Counted from the stretch's first letter, positions 8,473 through 16,864 are shown. The stretch is 40,541 nt of DNA from Parahoeflea alexandrii (GCF_027214025.1 NZ_JAPWHB010000013.1:1-40541); one strand, 5' to 3'. The notes: generated by a model not told the origin, from the sequence alone. A program made the numbers and translations.

Positions 8473-9189
8473 ATGACCCAATCCGTTCGTGATCACCTTT
8501 ACCGCCGGCAGCGGTTCCCAACTGAAGTGATTGTTCATGCCGTCTGACTTTGTCTTCGTTTCCCGCTCAGTCTGCGCATGGTCGAAGACTTGCTGGCGGC
8601 TCGCGGGATAATTGTCTCGCGCCAGACAGTACGCCTTTGGCCCGAGAAATTGGGTCGGCGCTTTGCAAATGATTTCCGGCGGAAATCCAAGGGTCGGCTC
8701 GGCGATAAATGGTATTTCGATGAAGTTGTCATCTCCATCGGCGGCAAGAAGCACTGGCTGTGGTGGGCCGTCGATCAGGGCGGCTTCGTTCTCGACGTGC
8801 TGGTGCAGAGTCGCCGCAACACCAAGGCCGCCAAGCGGCTCATGCGAAGACTCTTGAGAAGACAGGGTCATGCGCCACGCGTCATGATCACCGATAAACC
8901 CCGCTCCTATGGCGCAGCCAAACGCGCGATCATGCCCGGCGTCGGACATCGTTCGAACAAATGCCTGGATAACCGGGCAGAGAATTCCCATCAACCGAAA
9001 CGACGGCGAGAGCGCAATCTGAAGGGTTTCAAGTCAACCCGACATCTCCAGCGCTTCGTCTCCATTCATGAGCCGGTCGCCAATCTCTTCCACATTCCAT
9101 GCCACGATATCCAGTCCGACCATTACCGCGAACCGAGAACTGCAGCCCTGGAAATGTGGAACGAGATCGCTCGCCTGCAAACAGCATAA
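8473..9189 (+). pseudogene. IS6-family DDE transposase with in-frame stop
   Basis: The frame starts at ATG 8473 (MTQSVRDHLYRRQRFPTEV) and is interrupted by TGA at 8545-8547. It then continues in the same frame as LCLRFPLSLRMVEDLLAARG to 9189. Related transposases have Trp at the broken codon (HAVWLYFRFPLS, from memory), so a TGG-to-TGA change explains it. The DDE core downstream is intact: FDEVV, ITDKPRSYGAAKR and NRAENSHQP. The missing N-terminal segment leads into the helix-turn-helix, so a restart at ATG 8578 would give a 203-residue protein that probably cannot transpose by itself. Single-base decay indicates an old or inactivated copy. Confidence 0.88.
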
Positions 9190-9223
9190 CAGAAAGCGGA
9201 AGACCAATTTTTGACCGGTGTTC

Positions 9224-9240
9224 GTTAAGTTTACAGCGCC
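9224..9240 (-). repeat. IS6 right inverted repeat
   Basis: On the minus strand it begins GGCGCTGTAAACTTAAC and pairs with 8426-8442 (13 of 17). It defines the right border of the element. Confidence 0.75.
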
Positions 9241-9387
9241 CTCGAACACATGCTTGCGACCAGCGGCTTGCCGATTGCTCTGGTCATAGGCGTGATTTTC
9301 ATGGCTTGCGTCATGCTGTTTCGCCGCGGCTTCTGTGGCGAAAGCGTGGCCCGGCTGAAAGTGATGCTTGAGCGCGGACACGACTGA
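9241..9387 (+). pseudogene. 3' fragment of branched-chain-type ABC permease (LivM-like)
   Basis: Directly at the IS6 border an open frame of 48 codons encodes a hydrophobic helix (LPIALVIGVIFMACVMLF) followed by RRGFCGE and a basic tail, ending at TGA 9385. This is the usual end of LivM-type permeases, which finish with a last transmembrane helix and an R/P-x-G-L-x-G motif. No start region or nucleotide-binding partner survives next to it. It is read as the remnant of a transporter gene cut by the IS6-mediated rearrangement. A coincidental short frame is the alternative, given the short length. Confidence 0.55.
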
Positions 9388-9440
9388 TCATTGGCTGCCG
9401 AAATTTGAATTGGGTTTACCAGTCAAGCCTCCCAGGCTGG

Positions 9441-9478
9441 GCATCCGGGCGGAGTGCTTTTCCACTCCGCCCGGATGC
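9441..9478. terminator. 16-bp perfect hairpin at end of HxlR gene
   Basis: GCATCCGGGCGGAGTG pairs perfectly with 9463-9478 around the 6-base loop CTTTTC. It lies 3 bases beyond the stop of the leftward HxlR gene and downstream of the rightward permease remnant, so it could terminate both. No U-tract follows on either strand. Confidence 0.65.
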
Positions 9479-9481
9479 TGA

Positions 9482-10513
9482 TCATGGCGTCGGCAGCGTG
9501 TAGTTGAGGATGTAATCGGTCTGGTTGGCCACAAGCGGCTGCCGGCAATGGGAGCAGACGACCTTGGGCACAAAATCCTGACCGCAGAGCCGATGACGCA
9601 ACCGCAGCGGCGCCTGATCGTCGCGCAGCCAATGATCGCCCCATGCCATCATGACGATCATCGGCTTGTACAAATCGTGCCCCATCTCGGTGAACCGGTA
9701 CTCGAAGCGGTTGCCGAAGTTGCCATAGGTTTCCTTCTTGAGCACGCGCGCCTCGACAAGACGTGCGAGCCGGTCGGCCAACACATTGCTGGCGATGCCG
9801 AGCTTCGCCCGCATCTCGTCGTAGCGGCGGACGCCGAACCAGGCCTCGCGCAGCACCAGAAAGCTCCAGCGATCTCCTATGATGGCAAGGCTTCTGGCCA
9901 CCGAGCAAGGACGAACCCGCTGCAAGAGGTCAGGGTCAGAACTGCGCCGTGTCTTTGAACGACGTTCGACAGGTGAAAAGCCCGCGCCCGGACCGTCGCG
10001 GAAGTGCACGTCACGTGCGGAAACCGGCTTCATGCATTCGGAACAGACCGTCCCGGGATGGCATTTCTGGCCGCAACCGGTGTGGATGAGCTGCAGGGGC
10101 GGGGGCTCGCCGCCGGTCAGCCACTTGTCGCCAAACTCCATCAGCGACAGCATGGTCGGAAACAGATCCTTGCCGCGCTCGGTCAGGAAATACTGGTTTC
10201 CGGGTTCGCTCGAATGCCGGCCAGTGACGAAGATGCTGTTGTCGACCAGGGCCGCCAGCCGGTTGGACAGTGTCTGGCGCGGAATGCCCAGCCGTTCCTG
10301 GAACAGATCGAAACGACGCACGCCGAAGAACGCCTCGCGAATGATCAGGAAGCTCCAGCTGTCGAGGACAATCTCGACAGTATCGCGAACCGAGCAATGA
10401 CGCTCCTGCAAGGCAACGGACTTTTGCGCCTCAGGGGCTGACAGTTCGGAGGCACACATTTTTGGCGGGTCCAGCTCTGGATTGCGACCTCTATAATATG
10501 CACCGGAAGCCAT
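9482..10513 (-). CDS. Tandem double HxlR-type winged-helix regulator
   Basis: A 343-residue protein with two HxlR-like DNA-binding units in one chain. Unit 1 (about 40-150) reads CSVRDTVEIVLDSWSFLIIR and FFGVRRFDLFQERLGI. Unit 2 (about 195-310) reads CSVARSLAIIGDRWSFLVLR and WFGVRRYDEMRAKLGI. Each ends in a similar tail with HTGCGQ...CSECMKP or HRLCGQ...CSHCRQP, which looks like a small metal-binding knuckle. HxlR proteins usually have one domain and act as dimers, so this chain may be a covalent dimer. The start is uncertain: ATG 10513, or ATG 10459 (MCASELSAPE), which would drop 18 residues. The target is unknown; neighbouring catabolic genes are likely candidates. Confidence 0.9.
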   Translation of the reverse strand: MASGAYYRGRNPELDPPKMCASELSAPEAQKSVALQERHCSVRDTVEIVLDSWSFLIIREAFFGVRRFDLFQERLGIPRQTLSNRLAALVDNSIFVTGRHSSEPGNQYFLTERGKDLFPTMLSLMEFGDKWLTGGEPPPLQLIHTGCGQKCHPGTVCSECMKPVSARDVHFRDGPGAGFSPVERRSKTRRSSDPDLLQRVRPCSVARSLAIIGDRWSFLVLREAWFGVRRYDEMRAKLGIASNVLADRLARLVEARVLKKETYGNFGNRFEYRFTEMGHDLYKPMIVMMAWGDHWLRDDQAPLRLRHRLCGQDFVPKVVCSHCRQPLVANQTDYILNYTLPTP

Positions 10514-10583
10514 TTGGCAAAGCCTCGGCGTCCGGTTCCCGACAACAAGCTATTCCCAACCGTCGGCATTGTCTTCACGGACA

Positions 10584-10618
10584 CCGGCAAAGGGCGCGAC
10601 CGCGCCGCCCTTTGCCGG
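10584..10618. terminator. 13-bp perfect hairpin at end of MarR gene
   Basis: CCGGCAAAGGGCG and CGCCCTTTGCCGG are perfect arms around a 9-base loop, 28 bases beyond the MarR stop on the minus strand. It probably terminates the MarR transcript and separates it from the HxlR gene. No U-run is seen. Confidence 0.6.
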
Positions 10619-10646
10619 CGACGCACCCGCGGCAATCAATGCCGCC

Positions 10647-11207
10647 TCACTTGCTTGCTCTGGCCAATCTCCACAACATGGTCAGGATCGTGGAAGGATC
10701 ATCGGTGCCCAACCGTTCCAACATGTTCTTTTGATGTTTGGCAAAACGCCGCTTTAACTCCGCTAGGGCTTCAGCGCCCGCCTCGGTAAGAAATATGTGG
10801 CGATTCCGCCGATCGGTCGGATCTGGTGTGCGCGTGGCCCAGCCGCGGGCCTCAAGGGCGTCGATGAGCGGCACCATGCGAGGGCGTTCGACGCCGAGCG
10901 CGGCAGCCAGGTCGGCTTGGTTGGCGCCCGGATTGTCAGACACAACCGCCATGACCGAAAACTGCGCAGTCGTCACGTTCATCTTATCAAAAGCGCGGTA
11001 AATGTCCTGAAAAACAGTCATTTCCGCGCGGCGAATTGAGTAGCCGATCGTGCCCTCGAGATAGGAAACATCCAGGGGCGCGCCCGTGTTTTCCAATCTT
11101 GCGCTTGTCGAACTGACTACCCTGGCCTTGGGCTGCCGGGCCTTTTCATCGCGAAGATTGTCGGCCGCGTCATCCCGGGCCGCTGCGCCAGCTGAGTCTT
11201 TTTTCAT
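10647..11207 (-). CDS. MarR-family repressor, divergent from catabolic operon
   Basis: A 186-residue MarR-type winged-helix regulator. The N-terminal ~50 residues are charged and probably disordered. The core begins at SYLEGTIGYSIRRAEMTVF, the recognition helix is in NQADLAAALGVERPRMVPLI, and the wing is in RTPDPTDRRNRHIFLTEAG. The ATG at 11207 is preferred because GAGG lies 6 bases upstream; an in-frame GTG at 11222 adds only five residues. It is divergent from the CoA-ligase operon with a long inverted repeat over the operon promoter. MarR repressors such as CouR and FerC control hydroxycinnamate catabolism and respond to the CoA thioester, which fits a ligase-first operon. That role is inferred here. 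Confidence 0.93.
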   Translation of the reverse strand: MKKDSAGAAARDDAADNLRDEKARQPKARVVSSTSARLENTGAPLDVSYLEGTIGYSIRRAEMTVFQDIYRAFDKMNVTTAQFSVMAVVSDNPGANQADLAAALGVERPRMVPLIDALEARGWATRTPDPTDRRNRHIFLTEAGAEALAELKRRFAKHQKNMLERLGTDDPSTILTMLWRLARASK

Positions 11208-11309
11208 AGGATTCCTCGACACTTGGATCAGGCGCCATCCACACCGGATTCGCTTGTTCGGCTTGTCTTTTCACATTCGACGCCATCTAGGCAAGGTCTG
11301 TAATGATTA

Positions 11310-11343
11310 TTGACATTAATAGATAACTTCATTATCTAATAAT
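11310..11343 (+). promoter_or_regulatory. Sigma70-like promoter overlapped by MarR-type operator
   Basis: TTGACA (11310-11315), a 17-base spacer and TATCTA (11333-11338) form a near-consensus promoter for the rightward operon. An inverted repeat covers it: ATTAATAGATAA (11315-11326), spacer CTTCA, then TTATCTAATAAT (11332-11343), with 11 of 12 positions complementary. A bound dimer would block polymerase directly. The position in the MarR/ligase divergent gap makes it the likely MarR operator. Confidence 0.8.
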
Positions 11344-11375
11344 CGTCGCTTGAGGCCTTGGGGCCGGTCGATGCC

Positions 11376-11390
11376 AGGGAGGTTTCATTG
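11376..11390 (+). promoter_or_regulatory. Ribosome binding site selecting a TTG start
   Basis: AGGGAGG (11376-11382) is 5 bases before TTG at 11388. It sets the start of the CoA ligase. An upstream in-frame TTG at 11358 would overlap the probable 5' leader and lacks such a site. Confidence 0.75.
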
Positions 11391-13220
11391 ACTGTGAATA
11401 AAGTGCCGATTTCCGCTGCAGGCGGCTCGGTCGGGACAGCGATTGTTCTCGCCGGACCGAACCCGGTTTTGCCGAGCTATCCGACATTCGGAGATATGTT
11501 GCGTGCGAGTGCGAAGCGTGCGCCGGATGCGGTCGCGTTTGTTCACCGCACGGCCGATGTGGTTGAAACGGTCTCCTACGCCCAGGCCCTTCAGCGTTCC
11601 GAGGCCTGTGCGGACGCACTGCGGTCATTCGGATTGTCTCAGGACCGGCCCCTGGCAATCCTGTCACAAAATTCGATCCCCCACGCGATCGTGGCAATGG
11701 GCGCGATGTTGGCCGGCGTTCCGGTCGCGCCGATCTCGGTTCCCTATTCCCAGATTTCGGACATGACGCGGTTGCGCCAGGTCTTGACGCTGCTCGGCCC
11801 CGGTTTGGTGTTTGCCGAAGATGGCGCAGCCTTCGGCCGCGGGCTGAAACTGGCTCAAAGCCTTGGCATACCAACCTCTGCCAACACCAATGTCGATGGT
11901 CCGGAGGTGGATCATTGTCTGGATTCGCTGCTTTCTGCGTCGACGGCTGGCGCATCCGGCGGAGCGGAAATTGCCCCGAGCTCCGTCGCCAAAGTGCTTT
12001 TCACATCCGGGTCCACCGGTGAGCCCAAGGGGGTGATCGTCACCCATGGCATGATTTGCTCCAACCAGGCGGCAATGGCGGAACTTTGGCCCGCTGTTCA
12101 AACGGAACCGCCGGTGATCGTCGATTGGCTGGCGTGGAACCACACATTCGGTGGCAATCTGGTCTTCAATTGCGCCATCCACAACGCCGGCACGCTGGTG
12201 ATCGACAATGGCCGGCCGATGCCCGGCCTTTTCGCGGAAACGGTACGGAACCTTTCGGAAAATCCGCCGACGATACACTTTGGTGTCCCGCGCGGTTTTG
12301 ACGAGTTGATCAATGTGCTGCGGACGGATCCTGCGTTCGCGGAGAGATATTTCAGCCGCTTGCGATACATGTTTACCGCCGGCGCCGCCTTGTCGGCGGA
12401 CTCCTGGGACGCCTACCGTCGCCTGGCAAAGCAGCACGGCCGGGCGGATCTGCAGATCCATGTGGCCTGGGGGGCCACAGAAACGTCGCCCGTGGCAACC
12501 ATGTCGCCGGCATCAAACACGGTCGCCAACAATATAGGCGTTCCGCTCCCCGGTGCGGAAATCAAGATGGTCCCGAACGAGGAAAAGCTTGAGCTGCGCG
12601 TGCGCGGGCCAATGGTGATGCCGGGATATTGGCGCGCGCCGGAGCTCAGCGCCAAGGCATTCGACGAAGATGGTTTCTACCGGATCGGTGATGCAGGCAA
12701 GCTTCTGGACCCTCATGACCCATCCAGGGGCATTTTGTTTGACGGACGCACGGCCGAGAATTTCAAGCTGGCAACCGGAACGTGGGTGCAGGTGGGCGCG
12801 CTGCGCCTTGACGCGGTGACGGCGGGTGAAGGTCTCATTCAGGATGTCGCGGTCGCCGGGCAGGACCGTGAGGAAATCGGGCTGCTGGTGTTCCTCAATC
12901 TCACTGCGGCGCGAAAGCTGGCGGCACTGCCTCACGCTGACCTGGCGGAATTGAGCCGCAATCCCAAGGTGCGCGAGGCAGTTGCCGCATCGATGATCCG
13001 TTCGGGCAAGACGGGGTCGTCCACGCGCATCGGGCGGGCAATCATTCTGCCTGACGCGCCGTCGTTTGAAGTCGGGGAAATGACGGACAAGGGCTACCTC
13101 AATCAGCGTGCGGTGCTGCGGTCGCGTGCCGATCTGGTGGAACGTCTGTTCGCGGAACCTGTTGAAACTGATGTGATTTTGCGACCGTTGCCGGTTTATG
13201 AGCGCGGCGGAACAAAGTGA
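11388..13220 (+). CDS. AMP-forming CoA ligase, feruloyl-CoA synthase-like
   Basis: A 610-residue ANL-family enzyme that adenylates a carboxylic acid and transfers it to CoA. The P-loop is FTSGSTGEPKGVIVTH, followed by the feruloyl-CoA-synthase type block DWLAWNHTFGGN. Adenine and AMP contacts are in AWGATETSP. The hinge region reads YRIGDAGKLLDPHDPSRG and then GRTAENFKLATGTWV, which distinguishes the Fcs group from fatty-acid ligases. The C-terminal lid is shorter than usual for ANL enzymes, also an Fcs trait. It uses TTG 11388 with a strong Shine-Dalgarno. As first gene of the operon, under the MarR-type operator, it defines the entry step. The substrate may be ferulate, coumarate or another aryl acid; only the family is certain. 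Confidence 0.9.
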   Translation: MTVNKVPISAAGGSVGTAIVLAGPNPVLPSYPTFGDMLRASAKRAPDAVAFVHRTADVVETVSYAQALQRSEACADALRSFGLSQDRPLAILSQNSIPHAIVAMGAMLAGVPVAPISVPYSQISDMTRLRQVLTLLGPGLVFAEDGAAFGRGLKLAQSLGIPTSANTNVDGPEVDHCLDSLLSASTAGASGGAEIAPSSVAKVLFTSGSTGEPKGVIVTHGMICSNQAAMAELWPAVQTEPPVIVDWLAWNHTFGGNLVFNCAIHNAGTLVIDNGRPMPGLFAETVRNLSENPPTIHFGVPRGFDELINVLRTDPAFAERYFSRLRYMFTAGAALSADSWDAYRRLAKQHGRADLQIHVAWGATETSPVATMSPASNTVANNIGVPLPGAEIKMVPNEEKLELRVRGPMVMPGYWRAPELSAKAFDEDGFYRIGDAGKLLDPHDPSRGILFDGRTAENFKLATGTWVQVGALRLDAVTAGEGLIQDVAVAGQDREEIGLLVFLNLTAARKLAALPHADLAELSRNPKVREAVAASMIRSGKTGSSTRIGRAIILPDAPSFEVGEMTDKGYLNQRAVLRSRADLVERLFAEPVETDVILRPLPVYERGGTK

Positions 13221-13233
13221 AAGGTCATTTGAA

Positions 13234-14418
13234 ATGAACGATGAAGTTTTCTTTCTTTCGGGCGCACGCACCGCAATTGGCACTTTTGGCGGCAGTCTGA
13301 AAGGCATGTCGCCAACCGAGCTCGGTACGGTTGCTGGCAAGGCTGCAATCGAGCGGTCCGGCTTGCAGGCGGCTGATCTTGATCACGCTGTTTTTGGAAC
13401 AGTCATTCCCACGGAAGCGGCGGATCTGTTTCTCGGTCGCACCGTCGGTGTGAACTCCGGCCTCCCGATCGGATCAGGCGGGCTGACGCTCAACCGGCTT
13501 TGTGGGTCCGGCGCTCAAGCCATCGTTTCAGCCGCAATGATGATCAAGTCCGGGGATTCACGGATTGCGCTCGCGGGTGGCGCTGAATCGATGAGCCGCG
13601 CGCCCTTCTCGGTCGAGGGGATGCGCTATGGCCGCAAAATGGGCAACGGCGTTTTGTACGATTGGTTGACCAATACCCTGGCCGATCCCTTCGGGCACGG
13701 AGGGATGGGCGATACCGCTGAAAATGTGGCTCAGAAGTACAATATCACACGCGATCGTCAGGACGCATTCGCGCTTGAAAGCCAGGACCGCGCGGCGCGG
13801 GCAATCGCGGAGGGGCGGTTCAATGGCCAGATCGTGCCGATCGAACTCAAAACCCGAAACGCAACGGTGGTCTTTGACACCGACGAGCATCCCCGCGCGG
13901 GCACCACGCTTGACGCACTCGCTGCGCTGCGGCCCGCTTTCCGCAAAGACGGCACGGTCACGGCCGGCAATGCCTCGGGTATCAATGACGGGGCGGCCGC
14001 CCTGGTCCTGGCCCATGCCGATGAAGTCACACAGCGCAAGCTGAACCCGATCGGGCGCCTTCTCTCCTGGGGGATCGCCGGCGTGCCGCCGGAAATCATG
14101 GGCATTGGTCCAGTGCACGCGGTGCCGCTGGCGCTGAAGCGTGCGGGTCTCACACTGGATGATATCGACATCTTCGAATCCAACGAGGCGTTTGCCGCGC
14201 AGGCCATTGCCGTGAACGATGCTCTCGGCCTGCCGACGGACAGGGTCAATCCCAATGGCGGCGCTGTGGCGCTCGGTCATCCGCTTGGCGCGACCGGCGC
14301 CATTCTGACGGTCAAGGCGCTCAACGAGTTGAAGCGCATCAAGGGCAGGTACGGCGTTGTCACCATGTGCATTGGCGGAGGTCAGGGTATCGCCCTGGTC
14401 ATTGAAAACCTTCACTAG
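13234..14418 (+). CDS. Acetyl-CoA C-acyltransferase (thiolase)
   Basis: A 394-residue thiolase that cleaves a 3-ketoacyl-CoA with CoA to give acetyl-CoA. The catalytic set is complete: Cys90 in LNRLCGSGAQAI, His349 in GHPLGATGA and Cys379 in MCIGGGQG. NEAFAAQAI is also present. ATG 13234 is chosen, 13 bases after the ligase stop with AAAGG upstream; an earlier ATG at 13198 would overlap the ligase. With the hydroxyacyl-CoA dehydrogenase/hydratase that follows, it completes a beta-oxidation turn, shortening the side chain of the acid activated by the ligase. This suggests a CoA-dependent beta-oxidative route, not the retro-aldol (Fcs/Ech to aldehyde) route. Confidence 0.96.
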   Translation: MNDEVFFLSGARTAIGTFGGSLKGMSPTELGTVAGKAAIERSGLQAADLDHAVFGTVIPTEAADLFLGRTVGVNSGLPIGSGGLTLNRLCGSGAQAIVSAAMMIKSGDSRIALAGGAESMSRAPFSVEGMRYGRKMGNGVLYDWLTNTLADPFGHGGMGDTAENVAQKYNITRDRQDAFALESQDRAARAIAEGRFNGQIVPIELKTRNATVVFDTDEHPRAGTTLDALAALRPAFRKDGTVTAGNASGINDGAAALVLAHADEVTQRKLNPIGRLLSWGIAGVPPEIMGIGPVHAVPLALKRAGLTLDDIDIFESNEAFAAQAIAVNDALGLPTDRVNPNGGAVALGHPLGATGAILTVKALNELKRIKGRYGVVTMCIGGGQGIALVIENLH

Positions 14419-14465
14419 GCCGCATCCCCAGCCTCTTGTCCCAGTTCAGATCCGAGTATGTATTC

Positions 14466-16847
14466 ATGAAAAAACCGATATCTCCAGTCTCCAATTTGAA
14501 GATCCACCGTGCCCCGGCCGAACGGCTGGCCGATGGCTCCCTGCGCCAGCCGCTGCGCAGGGCTGCCGTGATCGGTGCCGGTTCAATGGGATCTGGAATT
14601 GCCGGACTGATCGCCAATGCCGGCATCCCGGTGCTTCTGCTCGACATTGTTCCTGCCGCGGCGACCGACCGCGATGCATTGGCAAGGAAAGGCGTCGAAC
14701 GGCAGCTCAAAAGCAATGGCTTCATGCATCCAGATCTCGTTTCCCTGGTGGAGGTGGGCAATGTTGAAGACCACCTGCACCGGCTCTCGGAAGTGGACTG
14801 GATCATCGAGGCGGTGTTCGAGGACCTCACCATCAAGCAGGATCTGTACGCGCGGATCGAAGAGGTGCGGAAGGATGGCGCAATCGTCTCTTCCAACACG
14901 TCGACAATACCGCTGCATCAACTTGTCGAAGGCCTGGGGTCCCGCTTTGCCGGTGACTTCGTCATCACGCATTTCTTCAATCCCCCACGGGTCATGCAGC
15001 TTCTCGAGCTTGTGTCCGGACCGCAGACAAGGCCGGACATTCTCGAGCGCGGCCGGCGCATCGGGGATGAGGTGCTCGGCAAATCGGTGGTTGTTTGCCG
15101 CGATACCCCGGGCTTCATCGCCAATCGCGTCGGCAATTACTGGATGTCGGTCGCATCCCTCGAAGCGATGAAGCTTGGGTTGAGCGTTGAAGAAGCCGAT
15201 GCGGTGATGAGCGCGCCCTTTGGCATTCCGCGCACCGGTATTTTCGGTCTGTTCGACTTCGTCGGCATCAACCTTATCCCGCTGGTTTGGGGCAGCTTCA
15301 TGAAGACGCTCCCGGCTGATGATGCACACCGTCGGCACGACCCCACGCAGAGCGCCTTCTTTTCCGACATGCTGGCGCGCGGACTTGTCGGGCGGGCCGC
15401 CGAGGGAGGCTTCTATCGCCGCAGGAATGCAGCGGGCGAGCGTGTTGACGAGGTCATCGATTTTGCGTCCGGTCACTACCGGCCCCGCGTTCAACCCGAA
15501 TTGAAGAGCCTGGGTGCGAAGAGCCTGCGTGATGTCTGTGCGGCGGGCGACAAGGGTGGCCAATATGCCTGGGCAGTCCTGTCCAATCTCATCGTCTACG
15601 CCGCGACAATCGCCGCGGAAATTGCTGATGATGTCGCCGCCATCGATATGGCGATCCGCCTCGGCTACAATTGGAAGGAAGGTCCGTTCCAGATTGCCGA
15701 CCGGGTTGGCGCGGCCTGGATTGTCGCGCGATTGCGCGACGAGGGCAGGGCGGTTCCGCCGCTGCTGGAGATGGCGGTTACGGGTGCGGGCTTCTATCCC
15801 TCAATCGACGAGATACTGGCCACCGATGGACGCATCCTGACGCTTGAGCCTGTCGCGGGCGTGTTGAGTTTTGCCAGCATAAAGCGTCATGCAAAAACCG
15901 TTGCGACCAATGGCTCGGCGTCCATCTGGGACATTGGCGACGGCGTCGCCGGCTTCGAAATCCACACAAAAATGAATGTCTGCGATGCGGATGTCGTGGC
16001 CATGGCAAGCCGTGCGCTCAAGCTGCAATCCGATGGATTTCAAGCGCTTGTTATAGGATCAGACAACCACCGGGCCTTCTCGGCCGGCGCAAGCCTCGAT
16101 GTCTTCATTGATCTGGTGAAAAAACAGGACTGGGCCGGCCTTGATGCCTTTGTCGCGGGCGGGCAGGCGGCTTGGCTGGGCCTCAAATACGCATCTTTCC
16201 CGGTCATCGCCGCGCCTTCGGGTCTTGCGCTCGGCGGCGGCTGCGAACTGATGTTGCATGCCGACCAGGTTGTCGCCTCCGCTGAACTGAATGCGGGTCT
16301 GCCCGAGCGAAAAGTGGGCATTCTGCCGGGGTGGGGCGGCGTGACGCAGCTTGTGGTGCGCCAGCAGGCACGGCACTCCGATCTCCTGCGGGCGGGGCAG
16401 GCGGCATTTGCGACAATCGCCATCGGCGATGTCTCGGGATCGGCCTACCAGGCGGCGGACCATGCGTTTTTGCGCGATGGCGATCAGGTCGTCCTGAGCC
16501 GGGAGCGGCTGCTTGCGGTTGCCAAGCAGGAGGCTCTGGCGCGGGCCGGAACCTACACCGCTCCCGCCCGGGCCGCTATCCCTGCGGGGGGCGCGCCGCT
16601 GATGGCATGCCTCGAAGAACAGATTTCCCGGCTTGTCGATGACAGCGGGTTCACGCCTACCGATGCGGGCATCTGTCGCGAGATTGCCCGGATTGTATCC
16701 GGTGGTTCGGCGCAGGCGGGTTCACTGCTGAGCGAAGAGCAGTTTGCACAGTTGGAGCGGGACGGAATCCGCGAACTCGCCGGGCGGCAAACCACGTTTG
16801 ACCGTCTTGTGCATCTGCGCAACACCAACCGCCCCCTGGCGAATTAG
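14466..16847 (+). CDS. 3-hydroxyacyl-CoA dehydrogenase/enoyl-CoA hydratase fusion
   Basis: A 793-residue bifunctional beta-oxidation enzyme in the dehydrogenase-first order (FadN-like, opposite to FadB). The NAD-binding VIGAGSMGSGIAG is at about 35-47, the catalytic His region is THFFNPPRVMQLLELV, and PGFIANRVGNYW links to the helical C-domain. A second HADH C-domain repeat is near 330-460. The crotonase domain starts near 510, with the oxyanion segments FSAGASLDVF and GLALGGGCEL and the Glu of LPERKVGILPGWGG. ATG 14466 is taken as the start; no strong Shine-Dalgarno is visible and an in-frame TTG lies at 14436. It provides both hydration and oxidation steps between the dehydrogenase at 16865 and the thiolase. 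Confidence 0.95.
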   Translation: MKKPISPVSNLKIHRAPAERLADGSLRQPLRRAAVIGAGSMGSGIAGLIANAGIPVLLLDIVPAAATDRDALARKGVERQLKSNGFMHPDLVSLVEVGNVEDHLHRLSEVDWIIEAVFEDLTIKQDLYARIEEVRKDGAIVSSNTSTIPLHQLVEGLGSRFAGDFVITHFFNPPRVMQLLELVSGPQTRPDILERGRRIGDEVLGKSVVVCRDTPGFIANRVGNYWMSVASLEAMKLGLSVEEADAVMSAPFGIPRTGIFGLFDFVGINLIPLVWGSFMKTLPADDAHRRHDPTQSAFFSDMLARGLVGRAAEGGFYRRRNAAGERVDEVIDFASGHYRPRVQPELKSLGAKSLRDVCAAGDKGGQYAWAVLSNLIVYAATIAAEIADDVAAIDMAIRLGYNWKEGPFQIADRVGAAWIVARLRDEGRAVPPLLEMAVTGAGFYPSIDEILATDGRILTLEPVAGVLSFASIKRHAKTVATNGSASIWDIGDGVAGFEIHTKMNVCDADVVAMASRALKLQSDGFQALVIGSDNHRAFSAGASLDVFIDLVKKQDWAGLDAFVAGGQAAWLGLKYASFPVIAAPSGLALGGGCELMLHADQVVASAELNAGLPERKVGILPGWGGVTQLVVRQQARHSDLLRAGQAAFATIAIGDVSGSAYQAADHAFLRDGDQVVLSRERLLAVAKQEALARAGTYTAPARAAIPAGGAPLMACLEEQISRLVDDSGFTPTDAGICREIARIVSGGSAQAGSLLSEEQFAQLERDGIRELAGRQTTFDRLVHLRNTNRPLAN

Positions 16848-16864
16848 GGGGGCGGGCGCGCATC

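Larger units (their letters stand above)
8426..9240 (+). mobile_element. IS6-family insertion sequence, degenerate
   Basis: An 815-base element bounded by imperfect inverted ends, GGCACCGTAACGTTAAC on the left and the complement of GGCGCTGTAAACTTAAC on the right (13 of 17 match). It carries an IS6-type transposase frame. The flanks (GCAATAAG and CTCGAACA) share no 8-base target duplication, so the flanks were probably rearranged after insertion, for example by deletion or cointegrate resolution. It sits exactly between the reductase stop and a truncated permease. Confidence 0.85.

Noticed and set aside
11332-11955. Minus-strand frame overlapping the promoter and ligase start
   Set aside because: It opposes a clear ANL ligase and contains the divergent promoter region; low-complexity Arg/Pro translation.
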